NCBI GenBank assembly: GCA_018697195.1
Contig: CM031878.1
Coordinates: 1,473,860 to 1,537,859 of the forward strand
Length of the DNA stretch: 64,000 nucleotides
Direction of reading: 5' to 3'
Source of the DNA: Certhia americana
Lineage: Eukaryota > Chordata > Aves > Passeriformes > Certhiidae
The translations under genes and the position numbers were made by a program. The notes below the pieces were generated by a model that saw only the letters and a program-made list of their open reading frames with translations, did no database searches and was not told where the DNA came from. Positions 47,031-59,300 of this stretch are shown here, piece after piece (positions within the stretch are counted from its first letter, which is position 1; each line of letters begins with the position of its first letter).

Positions 47031-47090
47031 GGACACCCAGGGACAGACAGGGACAGACAGGGACACCCAGGGACAGACAGGGACACCCAG
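47031..47090. repeat. 10-bp minisatellite, six units
   Basis: Six consecutive decamers of two types, GGACACCCAG and GGACAGACAG, in the order 1-2-2-1-2-1, inside the antisense CR1. Confidence 0.92.
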
Positions 47091-47215
47091 GGCTAGGGGC
47101 CCTCTCAGCAGGGGCTCTTCTTGGTGTTGAACAGTCCCAGCTCCCTCAGCCTTTCCTCCCAGGAGATGCCCCAGTCCCTCTATCACCTGTGTCACCCACC
47201 CCTGGACCTACTCCA

Positions 47216-50200
47216 GGATCTATCTTTGCATGGATTAAGTAAAAGACACCACTGGCTGCCCATTTTTCTGTGCTGGCACATCTCTTTCTGAGCTATATTA
47301 AAAACCTCTACTGCACACTGGCATGCCCTGAACTTCCCAGGGCAAAAACTGTGGAAAACTGTGCAGTTTTCCATGTGCAGGGATGCTGGGTGGACATGAA
47401 GGAGCTGCAGAGCAATAGACCTTTGCAGTGGGAAAGGTTCATAACCACTGTGTTGTTTAAAGGTTTTTAGTCATGGGCGAATTTTTCATCCCCTCCTCAT
47501 AGATACTTCATTTATAATCAGAGGTCTTTGGTTTTCAAGAGCTGGTTCCTTTCCAGTTCACAGCTGAAGATTTAAAAAATAAAGTTCACATCTCGTTAGC
47601 TTATTGTCATTTTGAGAACTCATCCTTTTGAAACCCAGGGTTATAATTTTGCCTGAATCTCACATTGTATAATAGGGAAGAGTTTGTGCCCTTCAGAGTG
47701 GCCTTAAATAGCAGTAGCACAAAGAAAGCGATCAGATGCCATTAGCAGCCTTCTGTTGGATTAATGGCCAGCAAAATCTGGTGAAGATGCCTGGAGCTTT
47801 CTAGCATCGCTGTTGTGACTTTGTACATAATTGCCCACGAGCTGCTACACAACATCCAGCACTGTTACACAACATCCAGCCCAGCACAGGCCCCCGCACG
47901 TCCCTCCCCACTGCTGCTCCCAGGGGAATTCAGGCAAGGAGGGGACATAGTAAAGCAGCAGCTCTCCTGTGCTTAAAATCCTTCACCTCTACCTGGCTCT
48001 TGGGCTTTCTGTCCTGCACACGTATGTGATGCTCCTTTATCCTCCTGCCTGTTTGAACTGGACTGGCTTTGTTGGAGAACCAGGCTGTGGTGTACAAAAA
48101 CTAAGAGATGTGGTGTGATGCTGTCTGAAGATTTCAGCAGGGCTCTCTTGAGAATGCCACAAGTCACTTTTTCAGGCCATCACTTTGCAAGCACTTTTAG
48201 CTGACGGAAAGCAGCACCACTGCCAAAAGCGTTCAGCCTTCTCACCCCTTCATCTTCAAATTCCAGTGTAGCATCCCTGCTCCTGTCTTTGGGTTTGTTT
48301 GTTTTTGGGGAAGCTGATCCATTTGAAAGCTAGCCTTTAAAATTCTTTTCCTGCTGGGTTTATTCTAAACTGGATTACCTCTCAGTTAATCATGGAAAAC
48401 CCATGCAAACACTAATGCTGTACAAGATGAGGAGCAGTGCAAGAACAAACACAAGTGGCTGAGAGTCCACTGAGAGTCAAACCTGTCCTAGCAGGTTTGA
48501 TTTTTCTGTTGGCATTCCAGTTTAAGCCAGGTTGTAGTGCTTGTAGTGATGCAGCTTCATGTTTCCTTCATTAAAAAGACATTCTGCTCTGGCACACAAT
48601 GAACTTTTCCATAAAATAATGTAGTCTGGAACAGCTAGTTGAAACTGTTTGAGAAAGTGGTATTTTTTAAAATTTTATTTTATTTTTAATTAGGGCCCGT
48701 TAGACCAGATGCTGCACTTTCATTAAGCAACTGTGCAGATGTAGGAGAATCAAAGAAAACCCTATCTGCACCTAAAATATAATGTAATGATATAATTTAG
48801 TCTCTTCCGGAGTCAGGAGATGCTGTTTCACCCCAGGGTACTTGCAAGCAAGTGCACAGACCAGGATGCAGACGCAGAAATTGTGAGGGGAGGAGGAGAG
48901 GCCTTTGACAACCTCCCTAAGCTGGGAGGCAAAGGTCAGACAGGGGAAGAGAGCTGGAGTACTTTGGATGTTCGACTTGTCAGAATTTGTTTAGTGAAAA
49001 AAACAAGAATATTTCCCAAAGCTCCTCTTCTGGTCTCTGGGCACATCTGTTATTTTTTCAGAAAATGAACTGAAATGATAAAGGGGGAGGAAAGTTAATT
49101 CCCCAGCATCACACATGGAGAAGGAGTGATGTCCATTTCTGGTTATCACATTCTGATTGTGTTGTGGGGGAAACATCACCCCCTAGTCCACCCTAAACAA
49201 AGAGGTTCCCAGTAGCAAGTTTAGGAGAGGATGATGCCATGGGACATCTGTAAAAGACATTTGTAAAATGGGATCTGGCCAGCTCCTGGGAATGTCTTAC
49301 ACCCACCTCAGTGTCTCTGATACTGAGTTTTGTAACTCATTTTTAGCCTGAGCAGGATTTTCAGGAGGATTTTTACCAGTGATAGCCTGGATGGAAATCA
49401 CAATTACCTTCCTCTCTTACCTCTCAGCAAGTGCCTGTAAAGGACTGGAGCCCAAGCAAAATGAGCGTGGGGTTTGAGGCACCAACAGTTCCACCAGGCC
49501 TGAAACAGAAATGAGAGTAGGGAAAACAGGACAATGTCACTTGGAGGGGAGCAGAATCTCATCTGCGCTAAAAAAGGTCTCCTAAAGAGCACAATCTCTA
49601 TTCTGTGCTTGCTGCCAATTGTACTTGATTAATCAGGTTTCTGTGGAGGTGTTTTCCTCCACTCCGTTCCTAACAGCATAATTTTCCATAAGATATCTAA
49701 ATCTTGTTGCAGATAACTCATTGCCTGTGAGATCATGACTCTGCCAAACATTTTGCCCTCAGAAACTAAGAAAATTCTGCTTGAAAACAGTCACATCAAT
49801 GTGATTTTCAAGGCATTGGTCCCACAAAGGTGTTTGTTCCTTTAAAAGTAATCACTGTGAGCTTTCCTCCCCACCAAAAAGGGCGGGGGGGGGGTGGGGG
49901 GAAAGTTCATCTGGGTGTACTCCTGTGGAGCTGGCTGAAGTTTTCCTGCTGGAGCCTATTAGACAGTTTCAAACCAGGGAACATTTTTGTGCCATGCACC
50001 TGTTCCAATAGCTCCCCCACCTCAACACAGACAGCTGCAGCAGAAAGCCCCATTCACTCTGGGAAACACACATTTTATAATAGCATCCCATCCCCCAGCC
50101 AAATGGGATCAAGCTGAGGCAGCTGCAGTCCAGGTCCCATGAGAAATACTACAAAAAGTGCAATTAAAATAATTAGTTAATGCCTTTTTATCCGGGATGG

Positions 50201-53200
50201 TAACAAATAGGGAAAAGAGCTTGAAATAGCTATTCTACATATCAGTCCACTATGGTATTGGATGCTTCCCAGGGTTGCTCTAAGCTTTCCCCAGGGCTTT
50301 AAAAGCTTGTGGGTGGTGCTTGGCCATTTGCTGGATTAAGGATCTCTATTACTGATGGAAACAGGGGTAGGTTAAAGCCACTTGAGCAGTAGATTTTGCT
50401 GTGAGAACAAAAAAATGTGAGTCTGAGTTGATAATAAAGTGATTTAGATTCCCATTCCTCCCTTGGAAATCAAGATTGCCTCCCATTGATTTAAACATGT
50501 ACTGGCCTAGGCTCTTGATTAAGCAAAATTTTCCCAGTGATTCAACTTTATGGGGGTTGCACAAACAAAAAAATACATGGCCAAATACATCCCTGGCACA
50601 ACTCTGAAATCTGGCATTTACCCAGTCGTTAGCTGCTTGTTGTTTGAAGGTTTCTCTGCTAACCTTCAAATGGTGAAATAATTGAAGATTCCTTTTGCAG
50701 GCATTCTAACTTCTTTTCCTGAAGTTTTCAAGGCAAATAAAGCACTGTACCAGGAACTTTAGCCTCAGAAAACTGTATTTGTTATTGCCACAGCAGGTGA
50801 TATTAATTCTGCAGCCGAGTGGGATGGCCAAAGGGTGAAATATAACCTTAAAAACAGGGCAGAAGCTCTTAAAAATCTTTGGATCCTCTGATTTCACTCT
50901 GAGATTTCATCCAGGGGCCAAATTATGCAAACATTAGTATTTTTTCATTTTATATTCCTGTCGTCATTCCCTGCCATCCCTGTGGGGTAGCCTGGAGGTC
51001 AGGCATCTTATTGAAGAACATGAAAATACAGAATAATATTGAATAATAAATGCTTCAGGTCATGCAAGCTGTCCCTGTGTCCCACCTTCTTGGCAGAAAA
51101 ATTCAGAATAGCTGAGCTGAGGGAAGTATGAGTGGCTCACACAGTGATTTTGAGGTATTTGTATGCAGTCTGTGAAGATGTCAATGATCTTACCCTTTGC
51201 ATGGATCATCAGGGCAGTTTTTGAAGCTCACTAAGCACTTTGGCTTGTAGCAGGAAGGTCCAAAAGCTACATTCTATATAACTGGGCATTTCCTTTCTAT
51301 AGTTTCAAATTATTTCCTTTTTAGAGCTTCAAATTATCTATTTTTTCTTGCTTTTAAAAATCTTTCCATTCTAGGAGACCTGTTGTTTTAAAGTATCTGA
51401 TTCTCTTATGTTGTATGGAAATATAACTCCCCCCATCTCTTCTTCCCAGACCATTTTCTGGTGTCACTGAGGAGGAAGAAGTATCCAAGGTTTGCTTTGT
51501 TTTCCTTTTGTCTGTGAGTAGAGGGTTAACAGCAGAAGAGGGAAGAAGGGTTAGCAAAGGGGAGTGCTAGTCATGTGGACAGAATGCCAGCAGCAAAGCT
51601 AGCACATGTTGTTCCATTCACATGGAAGTATGTTTTATTCATTTGCTGATGATCACCTACAGTCACTGTGGGAGAGAAACAAGACGACCAGGGTAAAAAA
51701 GTAGAAATCTGGGTAAAATTCTGTAACTTTGTCCCCCTTCAGTGGTAGGTGACTGCAGGAAATGTGATTTTTTGCTAACATTTTCACTGGATTTAAGATT
51801 TTCACTTTGACTGGATTAAATATTAAGGGGAAAACACTCATAGCTCACTTCCTAATAATATTTACCTGACATCAGCTTGTTTCCTTGCTGTTTTCACAGT
51901 TGGCCCTCTTTTCATGCCACCTGCAGCTGAAATGGTCATCCAAAGCTCCTGTTATACTCAGGAAAGAGAAAGGTGTTTTTGGGATGTGACTCATTTGACA
52001 TATCTTTGGGATATTTGGGGATTAAAACAGCTCTTATTCTCCACGGAGTGTGTTGACTAAATCCCAACTATGCATGGAGGGTTTTGGTGAGTGTAGGCAC
52101 ATTCATTGGTGGTGGGACTCAGACTCATCTCTGTTCAGTGCTGTTAAAACCAAGATTTCTTGGTTTCCAAGAGCTGTGCATGATACTTGCCTGTCTTCAG
52201 CAGGCGTGTCAAGGAGTTTGGGATGGGATTGCATTGAGAAGTGGATCCTGTGCTCAGTCACCTGGATCCTGGATCTCTTGCAAGGGCGATATCTTAGAAT
52301 CTTAAACTGGCAAGATAATATGTTAAAAGGCAGCAGGGTTTTGGGGTTTTTTTTTGCCTTACACAGTAAGTGGAAGTTGTCCTTGGTCCTTCTGCAGTAC
52401 ACCTGCAAGGCCAAGAAGTGCTATGATTGCTGGTTCAGAAATGAGGGAAGAGGTGCTGAGGAGGACAAAGACGCCCACCTGCACTGCGTGTGGAGCATGG
52501 GGTGAGCTGACTAAGTGGCAGATGACTCCCCCTCAGTGTGCAGAAGTCACAGTTCAGGTGCTGGAAGCAGCCATGCTATCACAGAAGTCCCCTCTTGCCT
52601 TGCCAAGCCAGCCTGGAGATCTCAGCACTATGGTGCAGCTCTGCCTGAAGTCAGGAAGGAAACCTGGTAAAACATGGAGCTGAGCCCAAACCGACAGCTA
52701 ATTAGCAATTGATAGGGCTGTTGTCCCCACTCCAATGAAGATAAGGATGGACTTGTTTTTTTGTCCTGCTGGGGGGGAAGTGTAGGGGTTAACATTAAAA
52801 TAAGACAGGATAGTTTTGCAAAAGTAGCAAAATCATTAATGATTCTTTAATTGAAGTTTTACATTTAATATTAATAACCTATTAAAGCTAACAGGGTATG
52901 AAACATTTGGAGCTGTAGTTTGAAATCACCTTGGATGGATATTGAACTGTAACTTTTTGTAGCTGTGTAACTCCTCACTAGCTGCTGGGGAGATAAAAAC
53001 TTAACAGGAGCATGTGAATTCTGGAGCACAGATATGTTGTGATGGGAGAGTGGAGATTGCAAGGACAGGTAGTGGATAGGACACCAGAGTTAATGGCTTT
53101 TCTGCATTTTTTAGAGGAGATAATGTGATGGTTCCAGGTAGCAGCTGATGAACTCGAGTCTGGAGCTCTGTGTAGGGCTGGTCAGAGCTTGCAGGAATTT

Positions 53201-55388
53201 TCCAGGTGTGTGGCCCAGAGGAAAGCAGGTATTCCTGTGGAGCTGGTGACTGTCTTAGCTAAGGTGATGTGTCACAGCACATTGTTTGTTGTGAATACAC
53301 TGATTTTTGCAGTGCCAGCTGGTTCTGCTTCATCAACTGGAAGGATAAGTGCTGAGGAAAAAGGTTTGTCCTTCCTTTGTCCAGAGCAGAAGGATGCTGA
53401 ATGTACAAATATGAGCTGCAGCTTCCTTGGATTTCCAAGCCAAGCCTGTAGTGGTATCCAAGGTGAGGGGCCAGCGCCTGAGCATGAGCTGCCAGAGGGA
53501 AGCTGATGACCCTACCATAGCTCCCTCCTATGCTGGAATTTTCTTATTTTGTGTTTTTCTTATAATTTTTAATTATATTATTATTAAATCTTTAATAATT
53601 TTCTTATTATTTTGTGTTTGATATGTCCATTTTTCCAGTTGTGAAAGGAAAATAGAAAACCTCTACCTGGAGAAGTGTATTGTGTATTTTGAATGGTGGC
53701 TCCAAATGAGGAAAACCAAGAGCAACTAGGAGGCTAGAAAGCTGTAAATTAAAAAGGGATAAGGGATATCCTTCATACACCCTTACCACCTTGCTTTTAA
53801 TTCCCTTGCCTGGTAAAGTTTAGAGCAAAAGGTGTTATAATGGCAGTGTAAAACAGTTCAGGATATACCCACTGTAGTATCTTTGTCTTTGCCACAGTGG
53901 CAAAAAGAAAAATATGAACAACTTATTGTGATTATTGCCTTCTTATTAAACAAATGTTTTGTTTGATTCCAGCAGAGGTGAACTTGCAGCATTGTTCTTG
54001 TTTGCCAGCTGCTTCCATGCGCTGTGAGGAAACCATACTAGTTATGGGTCTTTTTGTCATATTAGGGAAGAGCTCTCCTCATCAATTAAGCAGCTTTTGA
54101 AGCTCTGAAACTTTCAGTGTGAATCTGACACTCTGGTTCAAATTCTCAAGTGAAAAAAAAGAGAAATTCTGACTTGGGCAGGTATGGGTTGATTTGGGCA
54201 ATCCATATCTGTGACAGGGGAACCATGATAACAACACAAAACGCAGATCTAAAATGCAGACACAGTATTTAATTTTAATTGTTCATGAAAGAAAGCAGAA
54301 AGCTGGTGGAGGAATATTTTCACTGGAGACTTTTCACTGTTTAATGTCTCCATACATTGAATTACATTTGGAAGTCATATACACTGAAGAGTACTTTATA
54401 GACTCTGAGCCCAAACAACCATGATTTTACTCTGCTTGAGCTCTCGGTTTATCTTCCTCCTTTACCCAGGTCCAAAGCATTTCTCTCCCACTGCCAGTAG
54501 CCCTTTTCTTGCTGCTGTTTGTTCTTGTGAATATTATTTATTGTAATTCATTATTTATTATTATTGAAACTGAAATTTTAGTACAGAGAATGCTTTACCA
54601 AGTGTAATTTGTTCCCAGCAAGACCTTTTAGCTACACAGTAACATGAAAGCATCAAAATGCCAGGAGAACATTATAAAAATAAGCTGCCCTGATACTAAA
54701 ATAAACTTTAATTGATTGAGAATTGCACTGAGCCTGACAATCTGAACCATTTATTATTATTTTTCTTTCAAGCTTCAGCTACATGTGATTTAGAGTGACT
54801 GAATTATAGTTCCCACATACCTTCCTACCCACAGTGCATGAAAGAAAACCCACGCACAAATTTCTTAGCTCCAGAGGAGCTGCTGGATACACCTGGAAGA
54901 AAATAAAAAAGCTGATTGAAGGTGATGTTTAAATAAAGGATGCTGATGGGAGCATTCTGAAAAAAGAACCAGCCCTGTTCTGGCTGAATGCCATGCTGTG
55001 CTTCCCTCTCCATATCCCCACTCTTCTGGGGGTGTCTCTCCCTGTCATTTCCTTAGTATCTGCTCACAGAGCACTAGATCCTGTAGGCTGTATACTGTTG
55101 GATGTTAATACTGGCTGTGGATGAGCTACCATTCTGTCTTCCCTGTTTTAGGTACTTAAAGGAAAAAAACACCTCCAACTGACTGAACTCAGCTATTTAA
55201 ATGAATACCTCTTGCAGGGTCTCCAGCAAAAGGTCAACAACCCCAACAAAGATTGTGGGGAAAATTGTGGGAAAATTTTCTGACTGACGGGTGTACTGGT
55301 TTTATAGAAAGACATACGTGGAATACAGCACTGGAAGTAGCTGTAATATAACTGATGTCAATGAGGTCATCATAAATCAGAAAGACAC
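47216..55388. other. Intergenic, no confirmed gene
   Basis: About 8.2 kb. It contains a G-rich tract (49881-49901), AT-rich low-complexity stretches (48661-48692 and about 53540-53620), and one exon-like cysteine-rich segment (52398-52501, see findings). The frame at 52050-52505 (151 codons) is the longest one outside repeats, but I do not recognise it. Confidence 0.55.
49881..49901. repeat. G-rich tract, G-quadruplex capable
   Basis: A run with GGGC, then ten G, T, and six G. This can form several stacked G-tetrads on the plus strand. Confidence 0.8.
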
Positions 55389-55460
55389 AATCTGGGTTGG
55401 AAAGGACTTTAAGACCATCTTGTTCCAACCACTGCCGTTGGCAGGGACACCTTCCACTGA
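55389..55460 (-). repeat. Short CR1 tail, antisense
   Basis: The plus strand reads AATCTGGGTTGGAAAGGACT, TTAAGACCATCTTGTTCCAA, then GGCAGGGACACCTTCCACT, the reversed last about 75 bp of CR1. It is cut after CCACT. Confidence 0.88.
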
Positions 55461-58400
55461 GTTTAAGACTGAGTTTAAGATCTCACTGAAAGTCTTTACC
55501 TCAATCATTGCCCTGGAAAAGTTACTTGCAGCCAAGAGCCAAACAAGGATTTTCATTTAACTAACCAACATCCTGAGAGGAGGAAGATGCTTAAATACAT
55601 TTTCATCTGTGGCCCTCCATCCCCCTGCCCATGCCAGCACTGCCTGTAACAGTGCTGTAAAGCTGCTGGCAGAGGTCAGGGGTGATCCAGGGCCCTTTCT
55701 GTGGTTGGAGCTGATCAATATGGGTGGCTGGTGCTGCCCTTGAGGCTCTCAAACTTGTTTGGCAGCAAAATGGACCATTGTTGTCTTGGCTTTGCACTTG
55801 TTTTCAAGCCGAGCCGTTTCCATGCTACCAAACACAACTTCCAAATTGCAATCCCTGCTGTCTGCCAAAGAGGCTAATAAATCCCACTCTCACCTTTCCT
55901 TCTTGCCTCAGTAAATTACAAATGCCGAAGGCAGGAGCTGATTCAGCTGATGCCTGGCTGCAATGTCTGACTGTTCCAGGAATGGTCTTTATTTTTCACC
56001 CTAACACAGGAAAGCACGACCCAGGGATTCATGACAGATCATAGACCCAAAGGAAGGAGTTTGAAAAGGCCACCGGTTTTATTAATAGCCACCACTGTGG
56101 CCACTTCCAGGTCAGACCAGAGACTGTGCAGGGCTTAAAAGCTGAACCCAAACTGCCCCAGGAGGGGCAGAAAGGTGTGTCTGGTCAGTGTTGTAAGGAT
56201 AGAAGTGTCTGTCTTCCAGGATCCTTGTCCATGTTCCAGTGGGCATTTCCACAGTGCCAGAAGAGCAAAATAAAATAAGCCTCATGAAGAACAGGGATTT
56301 TTGAAGACCACAGAAGCCAGATGGATTTTTTTATTTTTTAATTAATAATTTTTGTCATGGACTGAGCTAAGCATGGACTAGCATGGACTATTTGAAAAAT
56401 CATGATGTGTCTGAATACATACTGGCTTTGGCTGGAAGAGTAGCTCAGGTGAACAGTTGGACTAGTGGTTAGTAATGTGTGTAGCCAGCATTGTAATTAG
56501 TACTGTGGAGGGCATAATGAGGAATGGCTCAAAACCTGAATGTCTGGGCTGCTTGAAAGGTCATGGGAACTGAAAGTGATGGTTAATTCAAGAGGAATAT
56601 ACTTCATTCATTTGAATACAAAATCATGGCAGAACTGAGATAAAAAGTTACCCTTATAACTTTCCTAAGTAATTTTCTATAATAGGTCTCTTTTACATCT
56701 TGATTATAAGAGCAGTGTAAAAATCTGAAGATTTTAATTAGCGGATAGTTCAGAGGAAAAGTTTAATTTTTACATTTACATCCATTCTGATTGATGTCAC
56801 TCACTGACAGAGTAAAACGTATTCCAAAGTCTGATATGCTCTCTCTGTGAATTAATCTGACCTTATATGCCATATTATGTATTTTAAAAAATATCTGAGA
56901 TAAACATTTTTGCTTTTGCTGTAAAAATGTGTTGCTGCAATAGTGAAATAATTATTAATTGTGGTTTTCAGCATTAGATAGTGTGTGCTCCTTATTCTAG
57001 TCATGGGAAATATTTGTTCGTTATGGTGTTACTATTGAAATATTTTTATCCAAAAGACGTATCTATCTTTCAACACCCACTAAAGTGAGTACCACTAATT
57101 CCAGCACTTTCCAGGCTTTCACTGAGAGGTTTTAAAGGTGGTTTTGGTGAACTAGGTGGAAGTTATGACTTGTTTGGAATAGAGGTGGGATCATGTTTCT
57201 TCTTTGAGAGAAACTGCTGGCCATGGAAACCCTTAGACTCCTCTGTGGTTCTGATATCATCTCAGTCCCCTTGATTTGTTGCTAAACCCAGGGCTCCCAT
57301 GCAGTGCTACAAAATCAAACTAATGTTTATTACTGATGATTCCTGTAAATTAGTTTGGGTTCTGGATTTCTTTTTCTCTGCAGAGAGTCCGGGCTTTCAC
57401 TGTTCTCTGTTCCTTCCAAGGCTATGAGCCTGAACAGGACCCTAACAATCACACTTAACTTCCTGTGTTTTCTAGGAATATGTAAATGTCACTGGGAAAG
57501 CAGAGATGCCCCCAGCAGTGAATTTTGCATTTTGCAATGCATTTTAGCAGGTTCTGCTGTAAGGAACTGTCAACAGTAAATGTACAGCACTGCAGCCAAG
57601 GCAGCCTCTGCAGAGCTTCCTGCCAGAAGACCTTATTTCTTTGAGGAAAGCATCATTCCTTTTCCAACAGAGATGATGACAGCAGGGTAAAAAAAGGGGT
57701 ATTTTATGCGCTGGGTCATTTTTTCCCCCATATGGGGCTCTATGTGACCCATAGTTGGAAGAAAATTGTCATGATTAAAGAGATGACGTAATATACATCC
57801 AGTGTAGGGACCATATGGTATGTTCAGGATATGTCCTATAATTCAGCTATCTCCACAGGTAGGAGCCTGGTGCCAAATTAGCCACTGTCATCTTCACGTG
57901 GCTGAACCCAACTCAGAAAGAAAATAAATGTTTACATCTTAGCTGAATCCTTTCAGCTTCCTTCACTTTCTCAGTTAAAGACATATGGATTTGTGGCAGT
58001 GATGGGGAACTAGACATTGTGTTAAGCACTCGATTATGCTAATAAATTCATGTTTTATATCTGCAAAAGAATTAATATTGATAAGCATATGTTTATGAGT
58101 TTCATATTCAGCAGAACCTTCCAGCCGTATACCTATGTGCCAGCTCTTCGCAAAATCAGGGATCTAGCAGTTTACACAAGCATTGTGGAAACTGTAAATA
58201 GACATGACTTAATTTTAATCCGGGGGGGAAATGAGGTGTAAAAAATGTTCTACTCAAACTGTTTACAGCCCATAGTATTCTGCAATGCTGGCTGTGAAGT
58301 TCTTTGGCCTGAATAACAGCCATGAAGATGAGAGTGGCTGAGCAGGCAGGAAGAGAAAAATTCCTGAAGGGGAATGTGAAGTATGTCATGTTTTACCCTG

Positions 58401-59232
58401 AACCTGTACGATTCTGTGAGTTTAACCTGTTCAGTTATGTGTTCCGTGATCTAGGCAACCAAGAGACAAATCTGCTGTCCCAGACACCAAATACCCTTGC
58501 CTTCAGCTGAAATTAGAATGCATGATCAGTCAAACACTGATTCAAATGACATGTTCAGTAAAAGATATTTTAAAAAATTCCCAATCATACCTGCCTATCA
58601 AAAATGAATTTTTATAGTTCATTTGCATTAAAAAATTAACTGCAGTTCAGTAGGAAGGGCAGTGTATTCTCCTTTCAACAGAGAGAAAGAAAGAGAGATG
58701 AACTTATTACCTCCACAAGAGAAGTAGAGTCTGACCCCTAACATATTTTGTCCTCTTGCCAATTCATCTTTCCTTGTGTAGAGCTTCAGTAGCATGATCT
58801 TGTCTTCTTTGTCTTTGAGATTTAATGCTAACTGCTTTCTTTAAAAAAGAAAAATTCAAACCTGGTTCACGGGGCCTTAAGAGCAAGTGATGTGTTCCCA
58901 TGGGAGTGTGTCACTGTAATGAGCAAGTTTGTGTTTGTGTTAGAGCACTCAGAGTCTCGCTGCTCAGGCTGGAGGAGTTTTTTGTGACAGATTATCTCTG
59001 GTGATATTTAGCAAGCAGCTCACATGCAACAAATAAAGGCCAGACACGTGTAAGACTGACTGCTTCTGGCAGCTTCATATTAAGATCCATTTTGCCAGAT
59101 TTGCTTTAGACTTTGAAGTCTGTGCTCCAAGAACTGACGCAGGAATACCCATTCTGAGCTTGTGTCTGTCATGCTGGAAATGTTATAAAAGCAGGTGGAC
59201 GCACCACTTTGGGACATGGGTTAATGTGAACC
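55461..59232. other. Intergenic, no feature recognised
   Basis: Unique AT-rich sequence. I see no exon-like segment and no classified repeat. Confidence 0.6.
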
Positions 59233-59300
59233 TGTCAGTGTTGTGGTAATGGTTGGGCTCAATGGTCTTAGAGGGGTTTTTCAATCCTTCTCAGACTCTG
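59233..59300 (+). repeat. Degraded CR1 tail, sense
   Basis: TGGTAATGGTTGGGCTCAAT, then GGTCTTAGAGGGGTTTTTCA, followed by ATCC, match the ATGGTTGGACTCGATGATCT-type CR1 tail. This is old and short. Confidence 0.6.

Larger units (their letters stand above)
46444..47215 (-). repeat. CR1 LINE, antisense, split by an LTR
   Basis: The left part (46444 to about 46670) reads CACAGGATCCCAGAATCCTA, CCACCTCCCTGCTCCAGCAG, ATTGTGTCCAGAGGGCTCTG and AGAGAGACTCCATCCCTCTC, the reversed tail of a CR1 subfamily distinct from those at 16 and 27 kb. The right part (about 46983-47215) reads GAACAGTCCCAGCTCCCTCA, GCCTTTCCTCCCAGGAGATG and CCTGGACCTACTCCAG, the reversed next segment of the same CR1. The gap between them is filled by an LTR-like insertion, and a 10-bp minisatellite has expanded in the right part. 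Confidence 0.85.

Noticed and set aside
53090..53640. Possible LTR (TG-rich start, AT-rich end)
   Set aside because: No clear TG...CA ends, TATA box, AATAAA or target duplication.
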